Origin: Erwinia piriflorinigrans CFBP 5888
GTDB taxonomy: Bacteria; Pseudomonadota; Gammaproteobacteria; Enterobacterales; Enterobacteriaceae
Length of the DNA: 64,000 nucleotides
Direction: 5' to 3'
Assembly: GCF_001050515.1 (NCBI RefSeq)
Contig: NZ_CAHS01000015.1
Span: 744,001-808,000, forward strand
Within the stretch, counting starts at the first letter, position 1. Each line of letters opens with the position of its first letter. Of the stretch, positions 17,061-26,437 are shown one piece after another. The notes beneath the pieces are model-generated. The model made no database searches, had not been told where the DNA came from, and saw only the letters and a program-made list of their open reading frames with translations. The position numbers and the translations under genes were made by a program.

Positions 17061-18929
17061 ATGAAAACTTCGGAAAAAAAACCCCTACCTGCGGCCATGC
17101 TGGCGGCGGCGGGCATCGTATTTGGTGATATTGGAACCAGCCCGCTTTACACGCTGAAAGAATGTCTCTCCATTCTGCCGGCCGGCGGCATTAATGAAGT
17201 GGCGATTAAAGGATTTCTCTCCCTGATCTTCTGGGGACTTACGCTTATCGTAACCATAAAATACGTCTGTTTTGTGATGCGTGCAGACCATGACGGCGAA
17301 GGCGGAATTCTCACTCTGATGTCACTTGCCAGACAGAAAGTGGGTGCACGGGCCGCGCGCGTTATCGTGCTCGCCGGGTTGACCGGCGGTGCCTTCTTTT
17401 ATGGTGACGGCATTATCACCCCCGCTATCTCTGTGCTTTCCGCCGTTGAAGGCATAGAGATCGTTGCTCCGACTCTGGATCGCTATATCGTTCCGCTGTC
17501 GGTTATCATCCTGGCCCTGCTGTTTATCATCCAGAAGCACGGAACGGAGAAGGTCAGCCGGGTATTCGGGCCGATCATGATTGTCTGGTTTATCACGTTG
17601 GCCGCGATGGGTATCAGAGGCATACTGATCAATCCCGCCATATTACAGGCGCTCAATCCTGCATATGCACTGCAATTTCTGCTGAGCAACAAGGCACTCT
17701 CTCTCGCCGCGTTGGGGATGGTGGTACTGGCAGTTACCGGTGCCGAAGCGCTATACGCAGATATGGGGCACCTCGGCAAGCGCCCAATCAGACTCGCCTG
17801 GCTGGTACTGGCGATGCCAGCGCTGGTATTGAATTACTTTGGCCAGGGTGCTTTGGTAATGGCCGATCATGCTACCGCTAAAAACCCCTTCTATTTGCTG
17901 GCACCGAACTGGGCGCAGATCCCGTTAATTATCCTGTCAACGCTGGCAACCGTGATTGCCGCCCAGTCGATCATTACCGGAATTTACACCCTGACCCAGC
18001 AGGCAATACGCCAGGGCTTTCTGCCTCCGGTACGCATTGTATTTACCTCCGCGACAGAATCCGGCCAGATCTATATTCCGGTAGTGAACTGGCTGCTGTT
18101 TGCCGCTGTGACGGCCGTCATTCTGACTTTCCAACACTCTTCCGCCCTGTCGTCGGCTTACGGTATTGTGGTCACGGGGACAATGGTGTTGACGTCCTGC
18201 CTGGCTGGGGTGGTAGCGGTGAAAAACTGGAAGTGGCCTTTTATCGCCTCGGTACCCTTTATCCTCGGTATGCTGGCGATCGATGTTCCGCTCTTCAGCG
18301 CTAACCTGCATAAACTGCTGTCCGGCGGATGGGTTCCCGTTCTGATGGCGCTGATGATGCTGGTGTTGATGTCTATCTGGAGCGCCGAGCGTTCGAAGCT
18401 AATCCGACGCCTGGGCAATAACGCCGATGGCCTTCTGGCGATGGTCAGCTCTTTAGAGAAATTACCGCCAAAACGCGTTGCCGGCACGGCCATCTTCCTG
18501 ACAAGGAATGAACATGAAATTCCACAGGCGCTGCTGCACAACCTGAAACACAACCGGGTACTGCATGAACGTGTTGTTCTACTGCATATCAGAACCTGCG
18601 ACACGCCAAGGGTGCACAATCAGCAACGTCTGGTTATCCGCCAGCTGTCACCCTCTTTCTGGCAGATAATCGCCTCATACGGCTGGCAGGAAGTCCCTTC
18701 CATGCAGGATATTCTGCACCTCTGTGGGCTGGAAGGATTCGGATGTACGCTTAATGAAGCCTCCTTCTTCACCTCGCACGACACGCTGGTCATGAAAAAA
18801 AGAAAGGGCCTGGCCCGCCTCAGCGGCGGTATCTTTCATTTCCTTCAGCGTAATGCGTTACGCGCCCACGCACAGTTTATGATCCCCCCTAACAGGGTGA
18901 TTGAGCTGGGTGGGCAAAAAGAGTTCTGA
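17061..18929 (+). CDS. kup: Low-affinity potassium uptake protein Kup
   Basis: 622 residues (E. coli 622). A proton-coupled K+ symporter of the KUP/HAK/KT family in the inner membrane. Twelve predicted membrane helices occupy about residues 10-430; a soluble C-terminal domain follows. Family signatures are IVFGDIGTSPLYTLKE near the start and GGAFFYGDGIITPAISVLSA about residue 110. In E. coli kup lies beside the rbs operon; here it sits between yfaY and elaB, so its neighbourhood differs. Confidence 0.96.
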   Translation: MKTSEKKPLPAAMLAAAGIVFGDIGTSPLYTLKECLSILPAGGINEVAIKGFLSLIFWGLTLIVTIKYVCFVMRADHDGEGGILTLMSLARQKVGARAARVIVLAGLTGGAFFYGDGIITPAISVLSAVEGIEIVAPTLDRYIVPLSVIILALLFIIQKHGTEKVSRVFGPIMIVWFITLAAMGIRGILINPAILQALNPAYALQFLLSNKALSLAALGMVVLAVTGAEALYADMGHLGKRPIRLAWLVLAMPALVLNYFGQGALVMADHATAKNPFYLLAPNWAQIPLIILSTLATVIAAQSIITGIYTLTQQAIRQGFLPPVRIVFTSATESGQIYIPVVNWLLFAAVTAVILTFQHSSALSSAYGIVVTGTMVLTSCLAGVVAVKNWKWPFIASVPFILGMLAIDVPLFSANLHKLLSGGWVPVLMALMMLVLMSIWSAERSKLIRRLGNNADGLLAMVSSLEKLPPKRVAGTAIFLTRNEHEIPQALLHNLKHNRVLHERVVLLHIRTCDTPRVHNQQRLVIRQLSPSFWQIIASYGWQEVPSMQDILHLCGLEGFGCTLNEASFFTSHDTLVMKKRKGLARLSGGIFHFLQRNALRAHAQFMIPPNRVIELGGQKEF

Positions 18930-18971
18930 TTGCTGCACCAGCCACCGCATGACAGACATCACGGGATGCAA

Positions 18972-19000
18972 AAAAAAACCGGTCAGCTAAGACCGGTTTT
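18972..19000. terminator. Bidirectional terminator between kup and elaB
   Basis: ACCGGTC (18978-18984) and GACCGGT (18991-18997), with A8 on the left and T4 on the right. It serves the convergent kup and elaB genes. Confidence 0.85.
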
Positions 19001-19033
19001 GACCCGCAAGGGCATTTCTTATCGCGAACCGAA

Positions 19034-19345
19034 TTAACGACGCGCCAGCAGCAGGCCGACAACCAGACCCAACGTCGCGCCAACGCCTACACCGTGCCAC
19101 GGCTTGTCGTGAATATAATCATCCGCACAACATGCAACTTCTTTGGCTCGGGCATAGTATGAATCCGAAGCGCTGCCAAGGCGGGATTTGACTTCGTTAA
19201 GGGACTTTTCCGCTTTCGCTTTCAGCTCAACGTACTTCTCATCAGCCGAGTCGCCAGACGATTTCAGTACCGACTCCAGCGTTTCTGCCAGCAGGGCCAG
19301 ATCGTCATCAAGGCGGGTATCTTGTGATTCAGTCTTCGTAGCCAT
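19034..19345 (-). CDS. elaB: ElaB/YqjD/DUF883-family membrane-anchored ribosome-binding protein
   Basis: 103 residues. A charged helical N-terminal part (LALLAETLESVLKSSG ... KAKAEKSLNEVKSRLG) predicts a coiled coil. A single C-terminal membrane segment with glycine zipper spacing (GVGVGATLGLVVGLLLARR) follows. The KPWHGVGVGA motif is typical of the ElaB/YqjD/YgaM family, tail-anchored proteins linked to stationary phase and ribosome binding. The strong GGAGGA Shine-Dalgarno lies just before the ATG. The elaB symbol is chosen because of the local E. coli-like gene order. Confidence 0.88.
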   Translation of the reverse strand: MATKTESQDTRLDDDLALLAETLESVLKSSGDSADEKYVELKAKAEKSLNEVKSRLGSASDSYYARAKEVACCADDYIHDKPWHGVGVGATLGLVVGLLLARR

Positions 19346-19747
19346 TTAGTTCCTCCGTGGGCAAATAAAGATATGTCGACTAACTATAGACAACTTTTGC
19401 TGTTCTGCCTGACAAAGGCCAGCAATTGGCTGTAAACCCCAACAAAAATCAGCCTGCGGTCGCTGGAGAATGCCCACAGGCTGCCGGATCTCCCGTCGAA
19501 ATTTCTGCGCGGATTAGAATAATCTGATAAATTTTGGCTGAACCGAATTATTCATCAGGCTTAATGTCGTAACTCCCTGTAACCGGGATAAATCCGGTTG
19601 AGCGAATAGGAATATGCTGACAGATTTCAGGGTGCAGGATCGCGGCGATAAGCCGGTTCCGGATAAGGCTAACCAGCCAGCCACCTGAGAGATGAAAGGT
19701 GTAACGACCACTCAAACTCCGTTCTACCAGAGGAAATGATTTCCGGC
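19346..19747. other. elaB-opgD divergent intergenic region
   Basis: 402 bp without a supported gene. A 7-bp inverted repeat CAGCCTG/CAGGCTG spans 19450-19483 but has no T-run. Promoters for both genes must lie here; none could be assigned with confidence. Confidence 0.4.
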
Positions 19748-21407
19748 ATGAATCGAAGAATGTTTATGAAAGCGTCAATGGCATTCGCGACCTTAAGTGG
19801 GATGTCCGGTCTTTCCACGTTATTTTCCCAGGCCGCCTGGGCTGAAGACGGGATTGCCGACGGCAGCGCAAAGCGATTTGATTTTGACGTGCTTTAAAAC
19901 CCTGGCCGCCAGTATGGCGGGCAAACCCTGGGGCGGTATGCCCGCTCCGTTACCAGAAACCCTGGCAAGGCTGACCCCACAGGCCTATAACGAAATCCAG
20001 TATGATGCTAACCACTCATTGTGGAATGGCATCGACAATCGCCAGCTTGATGTTCAGTTCTTCCACGTTGGCATGGGCTTCAAACGCCGTATCCGTATGT
20101 TCTCCGTTGATGGGGAGAGCCGCGAGGCGCGTGAGATCCACTTCCGCCCGCAGCTGTTCAACTACAACGATGCCAAAGTGGATACCAAACAGCTGGAAGG
20201 CAAAACCGATCTCGGCTTTGCCGGATTCCGCGCGTTTAAGAAACCGGAACTCGCCAAGCGTGATATCGTCTCTTTCCTCGGAGCCAGCTACTTCCGTGCG
20301 GTAGATGACACCTTCCAGTACGGCCTGTCTGCGCGTGGTGTGTCCATCGATACCTTCAGCAATGGCAAAGAAGAGTTCCCGGACTTCACCGCTTTCTGGT
20401 TTGAAACGCCAAAAGCGGATGAGTCGACCTTTGTCGTTTATACCCTGCTGGATGGCCCAAGCTGCACCGGCGCATTTAAATTCACCATTCACTGCGAAGA
20501 AAAACGCGTGGTGATGGAGGTGGAAAATCATATCTATGCCCGTAAAGATATCCAGCAGCTAGGCATTGCACCGATGACCACCATGTTCAGCTGTGGCACC
20601 GTTGAGCGCCGCATGTGCGATACCATCCACCCACAGATACACGACTCGGATCGTCTGGCGATGTGGACAGGAAAGGGTGAATGGATCTGCCGTCCGCTCA
20701 ATAACCCGCAGCGCCTGACGTATAACGCCTATCAGGATGAAAATCCACGCGGGTTTGGCATGCTCCAGCTTAATCATGACTTTGACAGCTACCAGGATGT
20801 GATTGGCTGGTACAATAAACGTCCAAGCCTGTGGGTTGAGCCGGTGGGTCAGTGGGGTAAAGGGGCAATTAACCTGATGGAGATCCCGACCACCGGAGAA
20901 ACCCTGGATAATATCGTCTGCTGCTGGCAGCCTGCACAGGCAATTAAAGCCGGTAGCGAACACAGTTTCTCCTACAAGCTCTACTGGAGCGGCCTGCCGC
21001 CTGTTCGCAGCGGGCTGGCGCGCGTTAACGCAACCCGCTCTGGCATGGGGGGATTCCCGGAAGGCTGGGCGCCCGGAGAAAACTACCCTGCCGTCTGGTC
21101 GCGCCGTTTCGCGGTGGACTTCGTCGGGGCAGATTTGAAAGCCGCCGCGTCGAAAGGCATCGAGCCGGTGATCAACGTGTCATCAGGTACCATTAAGCAG
21201 GTGGAGATCCTCTACGTTGAACCGATTGACGGCTACCGTATCCTGTTTGACTGGTATCCTGACAGCGATGCCATCCATCCGGTGGATATGCGCCTGTTCC
21301 TGCGCACTAAGGATGAGACGCTGAGTGAAACATGGCTGTATCAATATTTCCCGCCGCCGCCGGATAAGCGCAAATATGTTGATGATCGGGTGATGACCGC
21401 CGGATAA
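19748..21407 (+). pseudogene. opgD: Glucan biosynthesis protein D (opgD/mdoD), frameshifted after the Tat signal
   Basis: ATG 19748 opens a twin-arginine signal ([20 protein letters not shown] ... QAAWA) and the conserved start RFDFDVL. A TAA at 19895 then ends the frame. Dropping one base in the run TTTAAAA (19893-19899) continues straight into [20 protein letters not shown] and all remaining OpgD sequence to 21407, including [17 protein letters not shown] and the C-terminus [19 protein letters not shown]. The restored protein would have about 552 residues, against 551 in E. coli. OpgD is periplasmic and shapes the backbone of osmoregulated periplasmic glucans. The downstream part has no good start and no signal peptide, so the gene is either inactive or the shift is a sequence error. 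Confidence 0.88.
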
Positions 21408-21417
21408 ATCAATGCTC

Positions 21418-21452
21418 ACCGGCAGGGGCCTCATGGCTCCAGCCGGTTTTTT
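21418..21452 (+). terminator. Intrinsic terminator after opgD
   Basis: Outer arms ACCGGC (21418-21423) and GCCGGT (21442-21447) enclose an inner GGGGCC/GGCTCC stem; six T residues start at 21447. Confidence 0.8.
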
Positions 21453-21619
21453 CAACAGCTGCGTTTATTTCACCCCAGCGGCTGCAACCCGGCATTAACA
21501 CCAAACCGGCAGCGTGCTGTCACCCTGCTCTGCCCGTTTTAACGCCATCGACCGTGCGCCCAAGCCATAAACAGCATGGCCCTCCAGAATCGATTGCAGT
21601 GGGGTTCATCTGTTTGGTT

Positions 21620-22978
21620 TCAGAGTAGAGAGCGGCGCGTTCGTACCCCTTTTTTGTGCAACTGAAGCGCCAACAGGCTAAGGCGTCGCTGCGCCAACGC
21701 ATTTTGCATACGCCTGCGCCAGCTGCGGCTGGGAGTCGGTTGCAGCACTTTTTGCAGCAAAGAGACATAATCCATCAGCAGACCGGGCGTCCATGTCATG
21801 CCTTCGGCACGGCTGCGCACCAACCACAGCAGCCAGAAGTCAGGGTTAACGAGTAGCCCCAATACACCCACACCACGCGCACCCAGCGCGCCCTCTGTCG
21901 CCACATCTAATGCCTGGATTACCGTGGTAGAACAGTTACGCGATGTCAGGTTATAGCGACTGTCCGGGGAGTAAACCTGCCAGTAATTACGCAGTGCTTC
22001 AGCATTATAGTGGCGTAGCGTGAGCCGTCTGTCCGGGCTACACCACTCATCGATCTCCTGCTGTAACGACATGACAAAGCGACCAGCAACATCGTATTCT
22101 TCTCCGGCACGCACCATTGAGCGAAACTTACTAAAGTCACGGTCAATATCATTCAGCGGGTAGTGGCTGATATATAACTGGTCAGGCAGCTCCAGCGCAG
22201 TATGCCCCGTGGAAACATTGCGCTCAACATCAATGGCGGCAAGGTAGCGATCAACAACCAGACGGCGCTCTTTCACCACCGCCGAGCCAACCGGCGTCCA
22301 GACCAGAATCTGCATCGCCACTTCTGGCTCTGCATGGGGAAACGGCGGGTGCACGTAGGCTGTACCATGAGGATGACGCAGCCCGTGTGAGGTAAACATC
22401 GGTAAAGTGGTTACCGACGTGTTTGCAGGCAGCAGCCAGACCTGTAGGGCAAATATCAGCAGCGACAGGCCGGAATGCATCATCATTGCGGCAAAACAGC
22501 CGACGATCACAATATGGTGATGACACGGCCAGTTGCAAAAGATCATCAAACTTAGCAACAGTTGCAGCAGCCCAAACCCGATCTTTTTGCCATACAGGCG
22601 GCAGCGTATCAGGCAGGTCGAAATAATGCGGAACAGACCATCCAGCAGGAGAACGGTCGCAAAAAGCAGCGACAGCAGGTTGTTATCACCGTGATAGCCA
22701 AATACCACCAGCGCAATGGCGATAAAACAGCCGCTGCGAGCCAGGTTCATCCGGCTCGATGGCTGTGGTGAAATAAATGCGGTGACCAGCTCCACTACGC
22801 CTTCTATCAGCAGCACACAGGTCAAAATATGCAGTGGGAATGACAGTGTCCCGTCCGATGCAATATCTGTCAGTATGGCCACCCCAAAACTTGTCCATAT
22901 AAAACCCAACACCACCAGCAGCACCCAACGCGATTTCAGCTCCCGGGCACCCACTAACAACAGTAACAATCTCAGCAA
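21620..22978 (-). CDS. HdeD-like membrane protein with C-terminal papain-like (permuted NlpC/P60-type) domain
   Basis: 452 residues. Residues 1-185 hold about six membrane helices in the HdeD/DUF308 style: paired segments such as VLLVVLGFIWTSFGVAILTD, LLIEGVVELVTAFI and LLFATVLLLDGLFRII. After a loop comes a soluble domain with TGHTALELPDQLYISHYP (His259) and SRNCSTTVIQALDVA (Cys349). The order His then Asn-Cys recalls permuted papain-like folds (LRAT/NlpC-P60, DUF4105-like), so a cysteine hydrolase is inferred, not proven. E. coli HdeD is only the membrane part and helps acid resistance. It converges with opgD; no operon partner is visible. Confidence 0.65.
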   Translation of the reverse strand: MLRLLLLLVGARELKSRWVLLVVLGFIWTSFGVAILTDIASDGTLSFPLHILTCVLLIEGVVELVTAFISPQPSSRMNLARSGCFIAIALVVFGYHGDNNLLSLLFATVLLLDGLFRIISTCLIRCRLYGKKIGFGLLQLLLSLMIFCNWPCHHHIVIVGCFAAMMMHSGLSLLIFALQVWLLPANTSVTTLPMFTSHGLRHPHGTAYVHPPFPHAEPEVAMQILVWTPVGSAVVKERRLVVDRYLAAIDVERNVSTGHTALELPDQLYISHYPLNDIDRDFSKFRSMVRAGEEYDVAGRFVMSLQQEIDEWCSPDRRLTLRHYNAEALRNYWQVYSPDSRYNLTSRNCSTTVIQALDVATEGALGARGVGVLGLLVNPDFWLLWLVRSRAEGMTWTPGLLMDYVSLLQKVLQPTPSRSWRRRMQNALAQRRLSLLALQLHKKGVRTRRSLL

Positions 22979-23183
22979 GGGGATCCTCCAGCATCGCAGA
23001 GCATAAAAATCATTAAGGCCATCTCTTACCTGAAGAGTGTGACCATAAGATTTCGTTCCAGCATCCGGCGGGCTTTGCGATGTCGTTTACTAACCGTTAT
23101 AAATTTCCCCTAAAATACGCCTTAAAACTTAACGCATGCTTAAACACGGCGAATTAATCGACAATAAATCTCCGGTAAACGCG

Positions 23184-23210
23184 AAAAAAATCGGGCTCCT
23201 GGGAGCCCGA
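23184..23210 (-). terminator. Terminator of the nuo operon
   Basis: TCGGGCTCC (23191-23199) and GGAGCCCGA (23202-23210); read on the minus strand the hairpin runs into T7. It lies about 30 bases after the nuoN stop codon. Confidence 0.9.
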
Positions 23211-23238
23211 TTAATGACGCTTGGTAAAAGCTTTTAGC

Positions 23239-24696
23239 TTAAAGCAATGGCTGTGCCAGATTAACCAGCGAGATCAGCGGCTGCGGGTATACCCCCAGTA
23301 TCAGCACCAGGATTGCCGAGATCAGCACCACCACGCCACCGGCAGTAAATGCCCAGTTCGCCGGGGAGTCGCGCTGCATCAGCTCAGGTGGCGACAGATA
23401 TAGGCTGACGGTCATACGCAGGTAGTAGTAAAGGCCAATGGCGCTGCCCAGCACCACCGCCCCGGTCAGCCACCACAGATGCGCACTGACGCCGACCGCA
23501 ATCACATAGAACTTACCGATAAAGCCCAGCGTCATCGGGATCCCCGCCAGTGAAAGCATCATCACCGTCATTACCGCCGCAAGGATTGGGCGATGCCAGA
23601 ACAGACCGCGATAGGAGTAAAGCGATTCAGCATCCGGGCCACGGTACGGGCTGGACATCAGGCTAACCACGCCGAAAGCACCGAGACTGCTGAACAGGTA
23701 ACCTGCCAGATAAACACCGACCGTCTCCAGCGACAGCTGATGGGATTGCACCGCAATCAGCGCCACCAGCAGATAGCCAAGATGGGCAATGGACGAATAG
23801 CCCAGCAGGCGCTTGATGTTACTCTGCGAGATGGCCATCAGGTTGCCGAACAGCATCGATGCCACGGCGATAATACCCAGTACGGTACGCACCCCTTCAC
23901 TGTTGGCCATTGGCGCGTACATAAACAGACGCATCAGCACGCCGAAAATAGCGATTTTGCTGGCGGTAGCGAGGAAGGTGGAGACCGGGGCAGGCGCCCC
24001 TTGGTAAACATCTGGCGTCCACAGGTGGAACGGCACCAGCGACAGCTTAAAGCCGAAGCCGACAATCATCAGACCCAGACCGGCCAGCAGCAGCGGCTGG
24101 TGGATCAAACCGTCATTCAGGTTGCGGCCGAGCGCCATAAAGCCCAGGTTACCGGAGTCTGCATACACCAGCGCCATACCAAACAGCAGGAAGGAAGAGG
24201 CGGCGGCGGACAGAATGGTGTACTTGATCGCCGCTTCCAGCGAGCGCTTCTGCTGGAAGGCATAGCCCACCAGGCCGAACAGCGGCAGCGAAATTAGCTC
24301 AATCCCGATAAACAGCGACGCCAGATGAGTGGCACTGGCCAGCACCACGCCGCCCAGTGCCGCAATCAACACCAGCAGGTAGAACTCTTCGCGGTTATCC
24401 GGGTAGGTTGCCAGCCACGGATAGGCAAAGGTACAGGTCGCAAGGCTTGCCAGGATGACCAGCCCGGTATAGAACATCGAGTATGCATCAACCCGCAGCA
24501 GCGGGGTGACGTCCATTGGCCCAGCCTGACCGACAAAATAGAGAGAAAACAGCGCCAGGTTAAGACCGACGACGGCAAGCGTGGCGTTGACGAAGTGGTT
24601 GCGTCGCCACGCAATGGACAGCATCACAACTACCACCGTCAATCCGACGATCAGCAGCGGCAGAAGCGCGATCAATTGTTGAGGAGTTATTGTCAT
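23239..24696 (-). CDS. nuoN: NADH-quinone oxidoreductase subunit N
   Basis: 485 residues (E. coli 485), about 14 membrane helices. It is one of the three antiporter-like proton-pumping subunits of complex I. Conserved membrane charges are seen in [14 protein letters not shown] (helix 5 Glu) and [19 protein letters not shown] (helix 7/8 Lys/His region), and the family motif [16 protein letters not shown] is present. Last gene of the operon, 6 bases after nuoM. Confidence 0.97.
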   Translation of the reverse strand: MTITPQQLIALLPLLIVGLTVVVVMLSIAWRRNHFVNATLAVVGLNLALFSLYFVGQAGPMDVTPLLRVDAYSMFYTGLVILASLATCTFAYPWLATYPDNREEFYLLVLIAALGGVVLASATHLASLFIGIELISLPLFGLVGYAFQQKRSLEAAIKYTILSAAASSFLLFGMALVYADSGNLGFMALGRNLNDGLIHQPLLLAGLGLMIVGFGFKLSLVPFHLWTPDVYQGAPAPVSTFLATASKIAIFGVLMRLFMYAPMANSEGVRTVLGIIAVASMLFGNLMAISQSNIKRLLGYSSIAHLGYLLVALIAVQSHQLSLETVGVYLAGYLFSSLGAFGVVSLMSSPYRGPDAESLYSYRGLFWHRPILAAVMTVMMLSLAGIPMTLGFIGKFYVIAVGVSAHLWWLTGAVVLGSAIGLYYYLRMTVSLYLSPPELMQRDSPANWAFTAGGVVVLISAILVLILGVYPQPLISLVNLAQPLL

Positions 24697-24702
24697 GGCG
24701 AA

Positions 24703-26223
24703 TTACGGCCTTGTAGTTGAAATTGAAGCAGTAAACCACTGCTGAATATTGCTCATCGCAGCGTGAGAGGTATCCAGAATCGGCTGCGGATAAACCCCCA
24801 GCAGCACCAGCAGCACCACCAGCACCATGATCATCAGGAACTCACGCGCTGACATGCCGCGCAGCGGCGTTTCTGATTTTGCCGGGCCGTAGTAAGCCCG
24901 TTGCATCATTACCAGCGAGTAAACCGAGGCAAATACCAGACCAAAGGTGGCAATGATGATAATCATCGGGACGCTGTGGAAACTGCCGGTCAGGATCATA
25001 AACTCACCGACGAAGTTACCGGTGCCCGGCATCCCCAGGTTGGCTACCGCGAAGAACAGCGACAGACCAGGCAGCCATTTGATGCGTGACCACAGGCCAC
25101 CCATCTGACGCATATCACGGGTATGCAAACGTTCATACAGCTGACCACACAGGATAAACAGTGCCGCAGCCGAAAGACCGTGTGCGATCATCTGGATCAC
25201 CGCCCCTTGGTACGCCAGCTGGCTGCCGGTGTAGATAGCAATCAGCACAAAGCCCATATGGGAAATCGAGGTGTAGGCAATCAGACGCTTGATATCGTAC
25301 TGCGAGAACGCCATCCACGCGCCGTAGAAAATACCGATAATGCCCAGCCACATGGCAATCGGGGCAAACTCGGCGGAGGCGTTAGGGAACAGCGGCAGCG
25401 CAAAACGCAGCAGGCCATAGGCGGCTGTTTTCAACAGAATACCGGCCAGGTCAACTGAACCAGCGGTCGGCGCCTGACTGTGCGCGTCCGGCAGCCAGCC
25501 ATGCAGCGGCACCACCGGCATTTTCACCGCAAAGGCGATAAAGAAGCCAAGCATCAGCAGGTATTCAACGCCGTGCGACATCGGGGTTTTCAGCAGCTGT
25601 TCATAGCTGAAGGTCCACACGCCGGTGGCGTTATAGTGCACAAACACCAGCGCCAGAATGGCGATCAGCATCACCAGACCGCTGGCCTGGGTGTAGATAA
25701 AGAACTTGGTTGCGGCGGTAATACGCGTCTTCCCGTCGGAGGCTTTATGGCCCCATAGCGCGATCAGGAAGTACATCGGCACCAGCATCATCTCCCAGAA
25801 GAAGAAGAACAGGAACAGGTCGATGGCAAGGAACACGCCGATCACGCCGCCGAGGATCCACAGCAGGTTAAGATGGAAAAAGCCCTGCCACTTCTCGATT
25901 TCGTTCCACGAACAGAGGATCGCCATCACGCCCAGCAGGCCGGTGAGCACCACCATCAGTAACGACAGGCCATCAAGCGCCAGATGGAAAGCAATGCCGA
26001 AACGCGGGATCCACGGCACGGAGAACTCAGCCTGCCACTGCGGGCCGCCTTCGGCCTGTGACAGTGAATAGCCGCCCTGTAGCCATAGCTGCAACGAGAG
26101 CGCCAACGTCAGTCCCATTGCGATCAGGGCAATCCAGCGCGGCAGTTTCGTGCCAAAACGCTCCAACTGCCAGCACAGCAGGCCGCCGACGAAGGGTAGT
26201 ATAATAAGCCAAGGTAGTAACAT
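24703..26223 (-). CDS. nuoM: NADH-quinone oxidoreductase subunit M
   Basis: 506 residues, an antiporter-like membrane subunit of complex I. Signatures are FFWEMMLVPMYFLIALWG, with the essential Glu of helix 5, and VPLHGWLPDAHSQAPTAGSV, with the discontinuous-helix residues. The start MLLPWLIILPFVGG follows AGGGAACAA; the frame extends 68 codons upstream into a 214-bp gap but without similarity. The gap before it (26224-26437) is the largest inside the operon and holds two hairpins. Confidence 0.97.
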   Translation of the reverse strand: MLLPWLIILPFVGGLLCWQLERFGTKLPRWIALIAMGLTLALSLQLWLQGGYSLSQAEGGPQWQAEFSVPWIPRFGIAFHLALDGLSLLMVVLTGLLGVMAILCSWNEIEKWQGFFHLNLLWILGGVIGVFLAIDLFLFFFFWEMMLVPMYFLIALWGHKASDGKTRITAATKFFIYTQASGLVMLIAILALVFVHYNATGVWTFSYEQLLKTPMSHGVEYLLMLGFFIAFAVKMPVVPLHGWLPDAHSQAPTAGSVDLAGILLKTAAYGLLRFALPLFPNASAEFAPIAMWLGIIGIFYGAWMAFSQYDIKRLIAYTSISHMGFVLIAIYTGSQLAYQGAVIQMIAHGLSAAALFILCGQLYERLHTRDMRQMGGLWSRIKWLPGLSLFFAVANLGMPGTGNFVGEFMILTGSFHSVPMIIIIATFGLVFASVYSLVMMQRAYYGPAKSETPLRGMSAREFLMIMVLVVLLVLLGVYPQPILDTSHAAMSNIQQWFTASISTTRP

Positions 26224-26303
26224 GGCAATTTGTTCCCTATTGTGTCCTTTGTTTGGGCTATCTTGCTCGGTATTTTGCTTCCCGGCAGTGCTCGCAATGC
26301 TCA

Positions 26304-26334
26304 CATACTCAAGTATGCTCCGCTTGCTAAGCGG
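26304..26334. repeat. Adjacent hairpins in the nuoL-nuoM gap
   Basis: CATACT-CA-AGTATG (26304-26317) is followed two bases later by CCGCTT-GCT-AAGCGG (26320-26334). The pair looks like a small dispersed intergenic element of enterobacteria, but it appears once here and has no coding potential. It could be an RNA processing or stability site between nuoL and nuoM. Confidence 0.5.
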
Positions 26335-26437
26335 CTCGGAAACAAACTCCCTTCGCCGATAACGCCCATCATTCAGGAGAAATTTTCGATTTTTTCTTTC
26401 CGGTGCGGCAACAATATGCCACCCCACTCACTCACCT

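Noticed and set aside
19514-19711. 65-codon minus-strand frame between elaB and opgD
   Set aside because: No similarity or ribosome-binding site; the region is a divergent promoter region.
19748-21407. Programmed frameshift as an explanation for opgD
   Set aside because: TTTAAAA is slippery in appearance, but no stimulatory structure is evident and other OpgD genes are uninterrupted; mutation or sequence error is simpler.
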